Source: Streptomyces noursei ATCC 11455
GTDB taxonomy: Bacteria > Actinomycetota > Actinomycetes > Streptomycetales > Streptomycetaceae
NCBI RefSeq assembly: GCF_001704275.1
Contig: NZ_CP011533.1
Location: 5,580,001 to 5,644,000, forward strand
Direction: 5' to 3'
Length of the DNA: 64,000 nt
A program made the translations under genes and the position numbers. Below are positions 46,272-55,469 of this stretch, one piece after another; position 1 is the stretch's first letter, and every line of letters begins with the position of its first letter. The notes beneath the pieces were generated by a model. The model searched no databases, was not told the origin of the DNA, and worked only from the letters and a program-made list of their open reading frames with translations.

Positions 46272-49120
46272 CAACGGCTCCACTGCGCAAAGAACTGGTC
46301 GACGATGCTCTGTGCGGCGTCGCCCTGGTCGTATTCCCCGAACTTGGCGACGAATTCCTTGCGGTCCTTGGCGTATTCCAGCTGCTGGGACTCGAAAGAC
46401 GCCACGGCCTCGAAGAAATCCTCCTCGGTGCGTACTACCGGTCCTGGTGCGTGTTCCAGCAGATCGAAGTACGTTCCGCGGCCCTCGTGCACATATTCGT
46501 CGTAGTCGTAGGTGAAGAACACCAGCGGCCGGTCGAGCAGCGCGTAGTCGAACATCACCGACGAATAGTCCGTGACCAGGCCGTCGGCCAGCTCCAGGAT
46601 CGGGGTGATGTCGTGGCGCGCCGAGACATCGATCACCCGGCCCTGCACGGTCGGCGGCAGCACCACGTGGTTGAGGTAGTGCGAGCGGACGAGCAGGACG
46701 TAGCGGTCGCCGAACTGGTCGGCGAAGCGCTCCACGTCGAAGGGGAGCGCGAACCGGCCGTGCCGGCCGCCCGCCTTGCGGAACGTCGGCGCGTACAGCA
46801 GCACCTTCTTGTCCGCGGGGATGCCCAGCTCCGCCGCCAGCTGGCCGCGCTCGCGGTGGCCCAGTTCGGCCTCCCGCAGCCGGGCCCTGACCAGGGCGTC
46901 GTTGCGCGGGTAGCCGACCCGCAGCAGGGTCTTCTCCTTGAGGCGGAACGCCTTGGCCAGCGTCCGCGCGTCGTGCTCGGTGCGGCACACGAACCGGTCG
47001 AAGCGGTCCAGCGAGCGCTGCTGCTCGGCCTGCTGCTGGCGGGTCTGCGCCTTGAGCGAGGGCTGGTCGAAGCCCATGTTCTTCAGCGCCGAGCCGTGCC
47101 AGGTCTGGATGTAGGTGGTCTCGGGGCGCTTGGTCAGCTTCAGCGGGTAGCTCTGGTTGTCCACCCAGAACTCCGCCTGCGCCAGCGCCTTGAGGTACTG
47201 CAGCGACCAGCGCTTGACCAGGGTGGCGTCCTTGGGGAAGTCCTTCGGGGACCCGGCGTAGGCCCAGATCGCCTCGAACTCCAGGCCCTGCCGGCGCATC
47301 TCCTCGTAGATGGCGCGCGGGCTGTCGCTGTACTGCTTGCCCAGGTGGCTCTCGAAGACCACCGTGCGCTTCTTGATCGGCAGCCGGCTGAAGACCTCGT
47401 GGTACGCCCGGAGCTTGGTGTCCCCGGAGGTGAGCGTCTTGCGCAGCGCCTTGGCCTTGCGGAAGCCGGACTTGGCCAGCGCGCCCGGCTTGCCGTGGAC
47501 GCTCCTGGAGATGAGCTCCTGCACGCGCTCGGCGCTCTGGCTCTCGCTGATCAGGCGGAACGCCAGGTGGCCCTTGGAGGAGATGTGCGGCTCGATGTGG
47601 TCGGCGACCATCCGGGTCAGCCGCGGCCGGATCGGCAGCGGCGCGCCGGCCAGCTCGGTGTCGGCCACCGTCAGCCGCGACGTGGTGGGCACCCCGTCGA
47701 CGGTCAGGCGCAGCCGGACGTCCCAGATGGTGTCGACGATGCCCAGCGGGCGCAGCCGCGCGGTGACGTCCGCGGTGGTCTCCCACGCCACGGTGTCGCC
47801 CTCGTGGCGCAGCGTGGTGACCGGGAAGGCGAAGGACTGCAGGCTGCGGCGGCGGGCGCTGAACTCCAGCTGGCCGGCGAGCTTGGCGCCCTCGGGGATC
47901 GCACCGAGCGGGTTGGTGATCCGGCCGGCCAGCGAGACGGTGTTGCCCGCCTCGGAGAACCGGGTGAGCTGGTTGCGCAGGAAGAGCTGGTTGACCGGCT
48001 TCTCGTGGTAGCCGATGTCGGTCACGTCCAGCACCTGGCGGCCGAACGCGTCGTCGGCGTGGCCGTCGCACCAGTAGATCCGGCCGTCGCGCTGGGCCAG
48101 CGGCGAGGAGAGCTTGTCGCGGTTGATGAGGGTGTCGACCGCCGGGATGAGGTTGTCCCAGTCGCCCTTCTGGAGCAGGTAGGCGCAGATGGCCTGTATC
48201 GGCAGGACCCGCTCGTACGCCTCGGGCGCGAGGTCGGCGAGGTACTCCTGGGAGAGCGCGGCGAACTCCTGGCGGTACGCCTCGTCGCGGAAGGGCAGGT
48301 CCCGCAGGTGGAGCACCAGGTCGTGCTTGAGGAACTTGACGTCCTTGGCGAGCTTCATCTCGGTCAGGCCGCGCTCGGCCAGCAGGGCGTCGATCCGCCG
48401 GTGGACCTCCAACCGGTGGATGTAGTTCGTCATTTCGTGCCGTCGGTTCGTCACCGACTTCACGGCGGCCTTCTCGAAGACGTTCCAGAAGTAGACCTGA
48501 TTGGGAATCAGCGTAATGCGCTTCGCCGCGAGGTAGGCGTCGGCGATAAACATCAGGTCCTCGTAGAACATCCCCTTCGGGAAGCGGAGATCGTTCTCGA
48601 TGAGGAATTCGCGGCGGTAGCACTTGTTGGTGGAGAGGGTGTCCCACACAAAAAGGTCCGGCAATTCCGTAACGGACTCAAAGGTGCGAGTCGTGGAATA
48701 CAGCCAGGCGTACCACTCGTCACGCTTCTGGTTCCGGGTGTCCTTGTGGATTCGGACACACAGACCGGAGACGATGTCCGAGCCGGTTTCCTCGGCGGCC
48801 TCCAGCAAATTGCGGCAGGCGTTGTGTTCCAGGACGTCGTCACTGTCCAGGAACATGACGTACTGTCCCCGGGTGTGCTGAATGCCGAGGTTCCGCGGCT
48901 CGCCGCCGGCACCGCTGTTCTCCGGCAGCTGGAAGGCTCTGACCCGCTCGGGATGGGTGGCCGCGAGCGCCTGCGCGACCTCGAAAGAACGGTCGGTGCT
49001 GCAATCGTCGACGATCACCACCTCGACGTCCCGGAGTGTCTGATCCAGCACGGACTGGACCGCGGTCGGCAACCGGTCGGCGTCGTTGTAGACAATGACG
49101 ACTACTGAGACGTCAGGCAC
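46271..49120 (-). CDS. Bifunctional GT2 glycosyltransferase / CDP-glycerol glycerophosphotransferase-like
   Basis: 949 residues. The GTG at 49120 gives MPDVSVVVIVYNDADRLPTA; a GTG 6 bases upstream is equally possible. Residues 1-~230 are a GT-A glycosyltransferase (VVIVDDCSTD; YVMFLDSDDVLEH). The middle (~340-550) is a beta-rich linker. The last ~380 residues match teichoic-acid polymerases of the TagF/TagB type: TYIQTWHGSALKNMGFDQ with catalytic His, KVLLYAPTFRK, and LVTDYSSVMFDYALLDRPLV. It likely builds a poly(glycerol/polyol-phosphate) wall polymer. It is first in a two-gene operon with the GT4 enzyme. Confidence 0.88.
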   Translation of the reverse strand: MPDVSVVVIVYNDADRLPTAVQSVLDQTLRDVEVVIVDDCSTDRSFEVAQALAATHPERVRAFQLPENSGAGGEPRNLGIQHTRGQYVMFLDSDDVLEHNACRNLLEAAEETGSDIVSGLCVRIHKDTRNQKRDEWYAWLYSTTRTFESVTELPDLFVWDTLSTNKCYRREFLIENDLRFPKGMFYEDLMFIADAYLAAKRITLIPNQVYFWNVFEKAAVKSVTNRRHEMTNYIHRLEVHRRIDALLAERGLTEMKLAKDVKFLKHDLVLHLRDLPFRDEAYRQEFAALSQEYLADLAPEAYERVLPIQAICAYLLQKGDWDNLIPAVDTLINRDKLSSPLAQRDGRIYWCDGHADDAFGRQVLDVTDIGYHEKPVNQLFLRNQLTRFSEAGNTVSLAGRITNPLGAIPEGAKLAGQLEFSARRRSLQSFAFPVTTLRHEGDTVAWETTADVTARLRPLGIVDTIWDVRLRLTVDGVPTTSRLTVADTELAGAPLPIRPRLTRMVADHIEPHISSKGHLAFRLISESQSAERVQELISRSVHGKPGALAKSGFRKAKALRKTLTSGDTKLRAYHEVFSRLPIKKRTVVFESHLGKQYSDSPRAIYEEMRRQGLEFEAIWAYAGSPKDFPKDATLVKRWSLQYLKALAQAEFWVDNQSYPLKLTKRPETTYIQTWHGSALKNMGFDQPSLKAQTRQQQAEQQRSLDRFDRFVCRTEHDARTLAKAFRLKEKTLLRVGYPRNDALVRARLREAELGHRERGQLAAELGIPADKKVLLYAPTFRKAGGRHGRFALPFDVERFADQFGDRYVLLVRSHYLNHVVLPPTVQGRVIDVSARHDITPILELADGLVTDYSSVMFDYALLDRPLVFFTYDYDEYVHEGRGTYFDLLEHAPGPVVRTEEDFFEAVASFESQQLEYAKDRKEFVAKFGEYDQGDAAQSIVDQFFAQWSR

Positions 49121-49676
49121 AGGCACCTCAACCCTCTTTCGCTGCTGTTTCCGGCCAGAATAGCCCCATCTGCACACGGGGTTTACGACCACCCGCACCC
49201 GGATCGCTACACGTGGTGACGGGGCACTGCCCGTGGAAGGGCAGGTACCGGCTAGCCAGTATGACGACGACTCTGGTCAATCGGTTGCCCCGGCCTCCGG
49301 TGATCAGACATTTATCGGATTCGGATCATGCCGGTGACCCCGGGGTCCCGGAGTTGACGGTGTGGGGAAATGCCCGTTCGACGGGGACGGGAAAAGATCG
49401 ATTACCCGGATTTTGTCCGGACTATCTGACGGCCCGCGCCGTCCGCCCGGCGGTCCGCGGAGTGGCATATGACACAGCGGCAGATGTGACGAACACGTCG
49501 CGATCCGGTAGTCGGCGTGCCCGTCCGGGCACCTCCGCGGGCTCCTGAACGTCCTCTCTGCAGAGGACGTGTCATCCGTGGGACGAGGGAAGATCCTGCC
49601 CAGGGACGAGAGACGTGTCTTTGCCAAGCCATTACGCTTGCGTCAAGGCCGCGCAGGGCGGCCATGGAGGAGTGAG
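49121..49676. other. Divergent spacer between the wall-polymer operon and the Bax-inhibitor gene
   Basis: 556 bases without a credible gene. It is lower in G+C than its surroundings (TTTATCGGATTCGGATCATG around 49311, GATTACCCGGATTTTGTCCGG around 49399). TACGCT at 49633-49638 is a possible -10 box for the rightward gene. No RNA gene recognised. Confidence 0.4.
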
Positions 49677-50537
49677 ATGAGGAGCAGCAACCCGGTCTTC
49701 TCGCGACGGGGGTTCAGCCGAGGCAACGGCTACGCGGGCTTCAACGCGCAGGCCGGGGGCCCCACCGCCACCCAGTACGCCGGAGCCAACCCGTACGCGG
49801 GAGCCAACCCGTACGCCGGAGCCAACCCGTACGCCACCGAGGCGCCGCAGTACGCACCGCAGCACACCCCGCAGACCCGCCCGATGACGATGGATGACGT
49901 CGTCGCGCGCACGGGCCTGACACTCGGCACGGTCATCGCCGGTGCCACCGTCGGCTGGCTGTTCCTCACCGGACAGCTCGCCTTCGCGATCGGCGCCGGC
50001 CTGGCCGCCACGGTGCTGGGCTTCATCCAGTCCTTCAAGCGCAAGCCGTCCCCCGCGCTGATCCTCGGCTACGCGGCACTGGAGGGCGTCTTCCTGGGCG
50101 CGCTCAGCGGCTTCATCAACGACCTGCCGAAGCTGAACGGCGCCCCCATGCAGGCGGTGCTGGGCACGATGGCGGTGTTCGTCGCCATGCTCGTCGCCTA
50201 CAAGACCCGGATCATCCGGGTCACCGCGCGGTTCACCCGCTTCGTGATGATCGCGGCGCTGGGCTTCCTGATGCTGTCGCTGGTCAACCTGCTGTTCATG
50301 GTGTTCGGCGGGGGTGACGGCCTCGGCTTCCGCAGCGGCGGCCTGGGCATCCTCTTCGGCGTCGTGGGCGTGGTCCTCGGCGCGCTCTTCCTCGCCATGG
50401 ACTTCAAGCAGGTCGAGGACGGCGTCGCCTACGGCGCGCCGCGCGAGGAGTCCTGGCTGGCCGCGTTCGGCCTGACCACGACCCTGGTATGGATCTACTG
50501 GGAGATGCTGCGGCTGATCTCGATCCTGCGCGACTGA
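49677..50537 (+). CDS. Bax inhibitor-1/YccA family membrane protein
   Basis: 286 residues, ATG after GGAGGAGTGAG. A soluble N-terminal region with three NPYAG repeats and Gln/Pro-rich sequence is followed by seven hydrophobic segments (~80-286). These include LTLGTVIAGATVGWLFLTGQ and ALILGYAALEGVFLGALSGF, and the C-terminal EESWLAAFGLTTTLVWIYWE holds acidic residues typical of the TMBIM/YccA calcium-leak fold. Function in bacteria is unclear; the family is linked to pH-dependent Ca2+ leak and membrane protease regulation. Confidence 0.9.
   Translation: MRSSNPVFSRRGFSRGNGYAGFNAQAGGPTATQYAGANPYAGANPYAGANPYATEAPQYAPQHTPQTRPMTMDDVVARTGLTLGTVIAGATVGWLFLTGQLAFAIGAGLAATVLGFIQSFKRKPSPALILGYAALEGVFLGALSGFINDLPKLNGAPMQAVLGTMAVFVAMLVAYKTRIIRVTARFTRFVMIAALGFLMLSLVNLLFMVFGGGDGLGFRSGGLGILFGVVGVVLGALFLAMDFKQVEDGVAYGAPREESWLAAFGLTTTLVWIYWEMLRLISILRD
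49782..49835 (+). repeat. Three tandem 18-bp units in the Bax-inhibitor gene
   Basis: GGAGCCAACCCGTACGCC is repeated three times (one base differs in the first unit), encoding (G)ANPYA repeats. Copy number is likely to vary by slippage. Confidence 0.85.
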
Positions 50538-50554
50538 CACCCCGCATGAGCGGA

Positions 50555-50590
50555 CGAGGGGCCCGTGGGCGACTGCCCACGGGCCCCTCG
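50555..50590. terminator. 16-bp bidirectional terminator
   Basis: Perfect arms 50555-50570 and 50575-50590 around a GACT loop, between the convergent Bax-inhibitor and DUF4287 genes. Confidence 0.9.
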
Positions 50591-50622
50591 CGCGTACCGG
50601 GACTCCTCCCGGGCCCGGATTT

Positions 50623-50850
50623 TCAGAACTTGCGCGCGGCGCGCCGGAGATCGTGTTCATGGACGATCGCCTTGGCGTGGCCATGGGAGAGGTTGTGCGC
50701 GCCGCGCAGCCAGCTGACCTTTTCGTCGAAGCGGATGAGAGCGGGGCCTTCGTCGACGGTGCGGAGCCATTCGGCGATATCCCGACCGGTGCAGTGCGGG
50801 ATGCGGGAGAGCATGTTCTGGTGGGTCTCTTCGGAGAAGGACTGAGACAT
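50623..50850 (-). CDS. Small DUF4287-type protein
   Basis: 75 residues, ATG with GGAGG 5 bases ahead. The sequence MSQSFSEETHQNMLSRIPHC...GRDIAEWLRTVDEGP...WLRGAHNLSHGHAKAIVHEH matches the short DUF4287 pattern (helical, with a conserved G-x-SHG-A-K-AIV-HEH end). Function unknown. It is divergent from the next small gene. Confidence 0.75.
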   Translation of the reverse strand: MSQSFSEETHQNMLSRIPHCTGRDIAEWLRTVDEGPALIRFDEKVSWLRGAHNLSHGHAKAIVHEHDLRRAARKF

Positions 50851-50948
50851 CGGCGCCTCCGGACGCGGTCGATGCTGGTTCTTCCGCTCACCGTGCCTGA
50901 GCGTTCCGGCATTGGCAACCACCCGGGAGTTGCGCTTAGGCTCACGCC

Positions 50949-51332
50949 GTGCTTGACGTGACGCCTTTGCAGACCGCCGTGGACGCGCTCGCCGACCGCC
51001 TCCGGGCGCTGCCGCAGAGCGCCCTGCGCCGCGGTGCCGCCGCCGAAGGGCTGGCGCTGGCGCGGGAGTTGACGGCCCGCGCACAGCGGATCGAACGCCC
51101 CGGGGAGCGGCCCAGGGAACTCCCGGACGCCGGGATGTTCGCGGTCGGCGACCAACTCGCCGTGGCCGGACACGACCTCGTCGAGGCGCTGCGGGCCGCC
51201 GCCGGCGCGCCCGAGGGCGGCGCGGCGGAAGCTGACGTGAAAGCGGCCCCCGCCGAGCAGTTGGCGGAGGCCGTGCGCCGGGTCCGGGAGGCGGCTCAGA
51301 GCGAGGCGATGACCCGGTCGGCGAGGATGTAG
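50949..51332 (+). CDS. Conserved streptomycete protein of unknown function
   Basis: 127 residues, largely helical Ala/Arg/Glu-rich (PLQTAVDALADRLRALPQSA; EGLALARELTARAQRIERPG), no membrane segment. The GTG start is preceded by TAGGCT (50938-50943) at leaderless spacing, with no ribosome-binding site. The last 37 bases overlap the 3' end of the convergent membrane-anchored protein gene. No family recognised. Confidence 0.65.
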   Translation: MLDVTPLQTAVDALADRLRALPQSALRRGAAAEGLALARELTARAQRIERPGERPRELPDAGMFAVGDQLAVAGHDLVEALRAAAGAPEGGAAEADVKAAPAEQLAEAVRRVREAAQSEAMTRSARM

Positions 51333-52315
51333 ACGCTCTCGTTGCGGCGCTCGCCCCAGGAGAACGTCAGCGCGTAGGCGCCGGAGATGCCCGAGCCGCC
51401 CAGCAGCACCGGGGCGTGGCCGTCGCGCAGCGCGGCGGCCAGGCTCTCGGCGGTCTCCCGGTGCCCGGGGGTCAGGCAGAGCGTGGTGCCGTCGGTGAAG
51501 ACGTACACGTCGAGCGTGCCCAGCGGGCCGGGGCGGACGTCGGCGAGCGGGGTGCCCTCGCGGGCCAGCTCCGCCAGGCGCGCCACGGTGCGCTCGTGGT
51601 CGCCGATGGCCGGGACGGGGGAGAAGTCCGGGTGCGAGGGGTGGCGCCGGCGGGCGGCGGCCAGCTCGGCGGACTCGGCGGGCTCGGTGGGCTCCGCCGG
51701 CTCGAACTCCGGCGCGTCCAGTGCCTCCAGCGCCTCGACGGACTCCAGTGCCTCCAACGACTCCAGGGCCTCGACGGGCTCCAGCGCCGGCAGCGGCTCC
51801 AGGGCATCCGGGCCCAGCAGCGACTCCAGCCCGGCCAGGTCGGCCTGGCGCGGCACGAACGGCTGGCTGTCGAACCGGTCCAGCTCCAGCCGCTCGGACG
51901 GCTCCCGGCGGCCCTCGCGGCCGTCGAGCGGACCGTCCTCGCCGAGGGCGGACAGCGGGCCGGACAGCGACGGGGCGTCCGCCGCGTTCATGGACTCCCG
52001 GGCCTCCTGCGCGGCCCAGAAGGCGCGCGCCTCGGCCAGCTCCCGCTCCCGCTCCTCGGCCAGCGCGTCCGCGACGGCGGCGCGTATGTCCGCGAGCGGG
52101 GTCTCGACGGCCGGCACCCCGCGGGCGGCGGGCACCGCCGCGGCCGCCACCTGCGCGGCCTCGGCGTGGGTGGCCGCGTCCGCGCGGGCGGCGACGAGCT
52201 CGGCGTGCAGCGCGGCGAGCTGGCCGCGCAGCGCACGGGCGGTGTACAGGGCGACGGCGCCCAGCACCACGGCGACCGCCGCGGCCACCAGCAGGACGAG
52301 GGTGGTGACAGTCAT
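51296..52315 (-). CDS. Single-pass membrane protein with coiled coil and acidic repeat linker
   Basis: 339 residues. An N-terminal membrane helix (TTLVLLVAAAVAVVLGAVAL) leads to a coiled-coil stretch (ALRGQLAALHAELVAARADA) and a second helical acidic region. About 50 residues of ALE(P/S)(L/V)EALE-type degenerate repeats follow (~200-250). The C-terminal ~100 residues are a compact domain (TLDVYVFTDGTTLCLTPGHR...SGISGAYALTFSWGERRNES). I do not recognise the family. The topology suggests most of the protein is cytoplasmic. The ATG at 52315 was chosen as the codon just before the membrane helix. Confidence 0.7.
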   Translation of the reverse strand: MTVTTLVLLVAAAVAVVLGAVALYTARALRGQLAALHAELVAARADAATHAEAAQVAAAAVPAARGVPAVETPLADIRAAVADALAEERERELAEARAFWAAQEARESMNAADAPSLSGPLSALGEDGPLDGREGRREPSERLELDRFDSQPFVPRQADLAGLESLLGPDALEPLPALEPVEALESLEALESVEALEALDAPEFEPAEPTEPAESAELAAARRRHPSHPDFSPVPAIGDHERTVARLAELAREGTPLADVRPGPLGTLDVYVFTDGTTLCLTPGHRETAESLAAALRDGHAPVLLGGSGISGAYALTFSWGERRNESVYILADRVIASL

Positions 52316-52850
52316 GCCGAAACCTCGCTTCGCTCGGCCTCGCATGCACGAGGCGCGCACCTCTCGGTGGTTCGCTCACTTCCGGGCATACGCCCACACT
52401 GTCGTGGACCGGTCACCGGCGTACTCCCGTTAGCAGATTGTTCTCGGACTTCCTACAACAGCGTGACTGACGTCGGCGACTGTTCGCAGGGTGGTATGTC
52501 CTGAAATGGTGCGCCCTTGGGGGCTCCTGCGGTGGGGTGCCCCCCGACTGAGCTGCAAAAACGCTGCTGCCTCGGGATGTTGGTCACAATCCTGGGGGCG
52601 ATTGGGTCGCGATCTTGTCACCGAGTGGCCTGGGTCACGCGCCGTCGCGGAACGTGTCCGAGCGACAGCGAAGGGTGCGCGGGGGACGGGAGTTGGTCCG
52701 TTTTCCCCGCGCACCCTTCAGATACGCGCGTGCGCTCCGCTGCGACTCAGCTCAGCCGCGCGTGCCATGGGTCGCACTGAGCTTCACCTTCGCTCCGGGT
52801 GGGGGCCGGGCGCTCGTTCCTCGCGACCGGCCCCCACCCTCCGCTGCGAC
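52316..52850. other. Structured spacer between membrane protein and thiolase genes
   Basis: No gene supported. It holds two strong hairpins in series: arms 52670-52684 / 52705-52719 (15 bp) and 52797-52809 / 52827-52839 (13 bp, the likely thiolase terminator). It also holds a 25-bp duplicate of the thiolase 3' end at 52735-52759. Upstream of 52600 lies the promoter region of the leftward membrane protein gene. Confidence 0.6.
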
Positions 52851-52863
52851 TCAGCTCAGCCGC
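52735..52863. repeat. 25-bp direct repeat spanning the thiolase 3' end
   Basis: CTCCGCTGCGACTCAGCTCAGCCGC-type sequence is exact at 52735-52759 and 52839-52863. The second copy includes the last thiolase codons and stop. The copies are 104 bases apart and flank a hairpin. Confidence 0.8.
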
Positions 52864-54071
52864 TCGATGACCATCGCCATGCCCTGGCCGCCGCCGACGC
52901 ACATGGTCTCCAGGCCGAACTGCTTGTCGTGCCACTGGAGGGAGTTGATCAGGGTGGTGGTGATCCGGGCGCCGGTCATGCCGAAGGGGTGGCCGACGGC
53001 GATCGCGCCGCCGTTGACGTTCAGCCGGTCCAGGTCGATGCCCAGGTCGCGGTAGGAGGGGATCACCTGGGCGGCGAACGCCTCGTTGATCTCGACCAGG
53101 TCGATGTCGGAGACCGACAGGCCGGCGCGCCGGAGCGCCTGCTTGCTGGCCTCGACCGGGCCGTACCCCATGATCTCGGGGGAGAGGCCGGAGACGCCGG
53201 TGGAGACGATCCGGGCCAGCGGGGTCAGGCCCAGCTCGCGCGCCTTGGTGTCGGACATGATCACGAGCGCGGCGGCGCCGTCGTTCAGCGGGCAGCAGTT
53301 GCCGGCGGTGACCAGGCCGTCGGGGCGGAAGACCGGCTTGAGGCCCTGGACGCCCTCCAGCGAGACACCGGCGCGCGGGCCGTCGTCCTTGGAGACGACC
53401 GTGCCGTCCGGGAGCTCGACCGGGGTGATCTCCCGCTCCCAGAAGCCGTTCTTGATCGCCTGCTCGGCGAGGTTCTGGGACCGGACGCCGAACTCGTCCA
53501 TGTCCTGGCGGGTGACGCCCTTGAGGCGGGCGAGGTTCTCCGCGGTCTGGCCCATCGCGATGTACGCGTCCGGGATCAGGCCGTCCTCGCGCGGGTCGTG
53601 CCAGTCCGCGCCCTCCTGCTGGGCGCGGGCGGCGGTGCGCGCCTCGGCGTCCGCGAAGAGCGGGTTGTGGGTGTCGGGCAGGCCGTCGGAGGTGCCCTTG
53701 ACGCTGCGCGAGACCATCTCGACGCCCGCCGAGATGAAGACGTCGCCCTCGCCGGCCTTGATGGCGTGCAGCGCCATCCGGGTCGTCTGGAGCGAGGAGG
53801 AGCAGTAGCGGGTGATGGTGCAGCCCGGGAGGTGGTCCATCCCCATCTGGACGGCCACGATGCGGCCGAGGTTGTGGCCCTGCTCGCCGCCGGGCAGGCC
53901 GCAGCCGAGCATCAGGTCGTCGATGTCGGTCGGGTCGAGCTCGGGGACCTTGGCGAGGGCGGTCTCGATGATCTTCGCGGTGAGGTCGTCGGGGCGCAGG
54001 TCCTTGAGGGAGCCCTTGAAGGCGCGGCCGATCGGGGAGCGGGCGGCTGAGACGATCACGGCTTCGGGCAT
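52851..54071 (-). CDS. Acetyl-CoA C-acyltransferase (thiolase)
   Basis: 406 residues from the ATG at 54071 (GGAG 6 bases ahead). Catalytic residues are all present: nucleophile Cys90 in [16 protein letters not shown], the His in [17 protein letters not shown], and the second Cys in [18 protein letters not shown] is also present. It cleaves or condenses acyl-CoAs, in fatty-acid beta-oxidation or acetoacetyl-CoA formation. It is a single gene. The TAAGCG-TG-CGCTTA dyad 165 bases upstream suggests TetR-type control. Confidence 0.95.
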   Translation of the reverse strand: MPEAVIVSAARSPIGRAFKGSLKDLRPDDLTAKIIETALAKVPELDPTDIDDLMLGCGLPGGEQGHNLGRIVAVQMGMDHLPGCTITRYCSSSLQTTRMALHAIKAGEGDVFISAGVEMVSRSVKGTSDGLPDTHNPLFADAEARTAARAQQEGADWHDPREDGLIPDAYIAMGQTAENLARLKGVTRQDMDEFGVRSQNLAEQAIKNGFWEREITPVELPDGTVVSKDDGPRAGVSLEGVQGLKPVFRPDGLVTAGNCCPLNDGAAALVIMSDTKARELGLTPLARIVSTGVSGLSPEIMGYGPVEASKQALRRAGLSVSDIDLVEINEAFAAQVIPSYRDLGIDLDRLNVNGGAIAVGHPFGMTGARITTTLINSLQWHDKQFGLETMCVGGGQGMAMVIERLS

Positions 54072-54235
54072 CACGGCTCCAAGGGTGTGTGGGTGCGGCG
54101 TCCGACGCCCCGCCGTGCGACCGGGGCCGGGCGGTGGGTGGCGGAACAAGGCGGACCGTCAGGGAAGTTACCTGCACGTACGGCAAGAGGTCACGGGGTG
54201 CGTGCTGTGATGCGGGCCTCTTTTCTAAGCGTGCG

Positions 54236-54249
54236 CTTATGGGGAACGG
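54236..54249. promoter_or_regulatory. TAAGCG-TG-CGCTTA dyad upstream of thiolase
   Basis: A 14-base dyad with perfect 6-bp arms. Similar AAGC/GCTT dyads are typical TetR-family operators in actinobacterial lipid genes. The rest of 54072-54437 has no gene; I see no clear -35/-10 pair. Confidence 0.45.
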
Positions 54250-54437
54250 GGGTGCGGGCGCCGGCTATTCCCGCGCGGGCGCCCATAGGTCGCTCTGCGC
54301 CCCCTGACGTGCGCCGGTGGGCCCGGGCCGGTCCGGCCGTGCCCCGCTCGCCGTTCGTCGGCCCCCGTCGACGCCGGGCGGTCCCCGGGCCCGCGCGCTC
54401 GCCGCGCCGGGCCGACGACGTGACGGCGCGGACCCGC

Positions 54438-55469
54438 CTATCCGGTGACCGACGGCCGGTCCGCCGGGTCCTCCTCCGGCGTCGGAAGCTGACGGCGCCG
54501 GCGGTGCTTGAGCAGGGCCCAGGGGGCGCGGCGGGAGGCGGTGACCTCCGTGCCGCCCTCGGAGGCGGCCCGGGCCGCGGCCTGCTCGACGGGGAGGATG
54601 CCCTCGCGCCGGGCCGGCTCCGGCCGCTCCTCCTCGGGCCACAGCCCGAGCGCCGCGCACAGCGTCGGGAACACCGCCATCGCGGCGGTGGCGTACCCCT
54701 CCGCCGAGGGGTGGTAGTTGTCCGGGCCGAACAGCTCCCGGGGGCGCGCCTCGAACTCCGGGCCGAGCAGCGCGCCGAGCGAGACCGTCCGGCCGCCGTT
54801 CTCGACGACGCCGATGGTCTGCGCGGCGGCCAGCTGCCGGGAGAGCCGGCGGGCCACCCACCGCAGCGGTTGGTAGACCGGCTCGATGGTGCCCAGGTCG
54901 GGGCAGGTGCCGACGATCACCTCGCAGCCCGCCGTGCGCAGCACGCGCACCGCCTCGGACAGGTGCCGCACCGACTCCGCGGGTGGCAGGCGGCGGGTGA
55001 CGTCGTTGGCGCCGATCATGACGACGCAGACGTCGGGGGTCTCCTCGCCGCTCCCCAGCAACAGCTCCACCTGGCGGGGCAGGTCGTCGGACCGGGCGCC
55101 GGGCAGCGCCACGTTGCGCAGGTCGACGGGGAGTTCGGCGAGCGCGGCCAGGCCGGAGGCGAGCAGCGCACCGGGCGTCTGGGAGGGGCGGTGGACGCCC
55201 TGGCCGGCCGCGGTGGAGTCGCCGAGGAAGCCCAGGCGCAGCGGGGGGCGGTCGGTGCGGTGGCCGAAGGCCGCGCCGTAGCGGCCGTCGGCGCACGGCG
55301 GGATGTCGTTGGAGCCGCCGACCGTGCGCCGGGCCAGCCGGACCTCGGTCAGCAGCAGCCCGACGGCGGCCACGCCCAGCAGCCCGACCCCGCCGCCGCC
55401 GAACGCGGCCGCGGTCGCGATCCGCCGTGCCACTCTCGCCCTGGAACCCGTCGTCACCGTCGTCGCCAT
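54438..55469 (-). CDS. SGNH/GDSL hydrolase, membrane-anchored
   Basis: 343 residues, ATG after GGGGAGG. A hydrophobic N-terminal helix (AAAFGGGGVGLLGVAAVGLL) acts as signal or anchor. The SGNH blocks follow: GFLGDSTAAGQGV (catalytic Ser), the Gly of VALPGARSDDLPRQ, VVMIGANDVTRR (Asn) and FGPDNYHPSAEGYA (Asp and His). It is probably an extracytoplasmic esterase or lipase. The C-terminal ~70 residues are a charged extension. It runs in the same direction as the thiolase gene, 366 bases away. Confidence 0.9.
   Translation of the reverse strand: MATTVTTGSRARVARRIATAAAFGGGGVGLLGVAAVGLLLTEVRLARRTVGGSNDIPPCADGRYGAAFGHRTDRPPLRLGFLGDSTAAGQGVHRPSQTPGALLASGLAALAELPVDLRNVALPGARSDDLPRQVELLLGSGEETPDVCVVMIGANDVTRRLPPAESVRHLSEAVRVLRTAGCEVIVGTCPDLGTIEPVYQPLRWVARRLSRQLAAAQTIGVVENGGRTVSLGALLGPEFEARPRELFGPDNYHPSAEGYATAAMAVFPTLCAALGLWPEEERPEPARREGILPVEQAAARAASEGGTEVTASRRAPWALLKHRRRRQLPTPEEDPADRPSVTG

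Noticed and set aside
45036-49108. Long rightward open frames opposite the glycosyltransferase operon
   Set aside because: No ribosome-binding sites or domains; the leftward genes have clear GT2, TagF and GT4 motifs.
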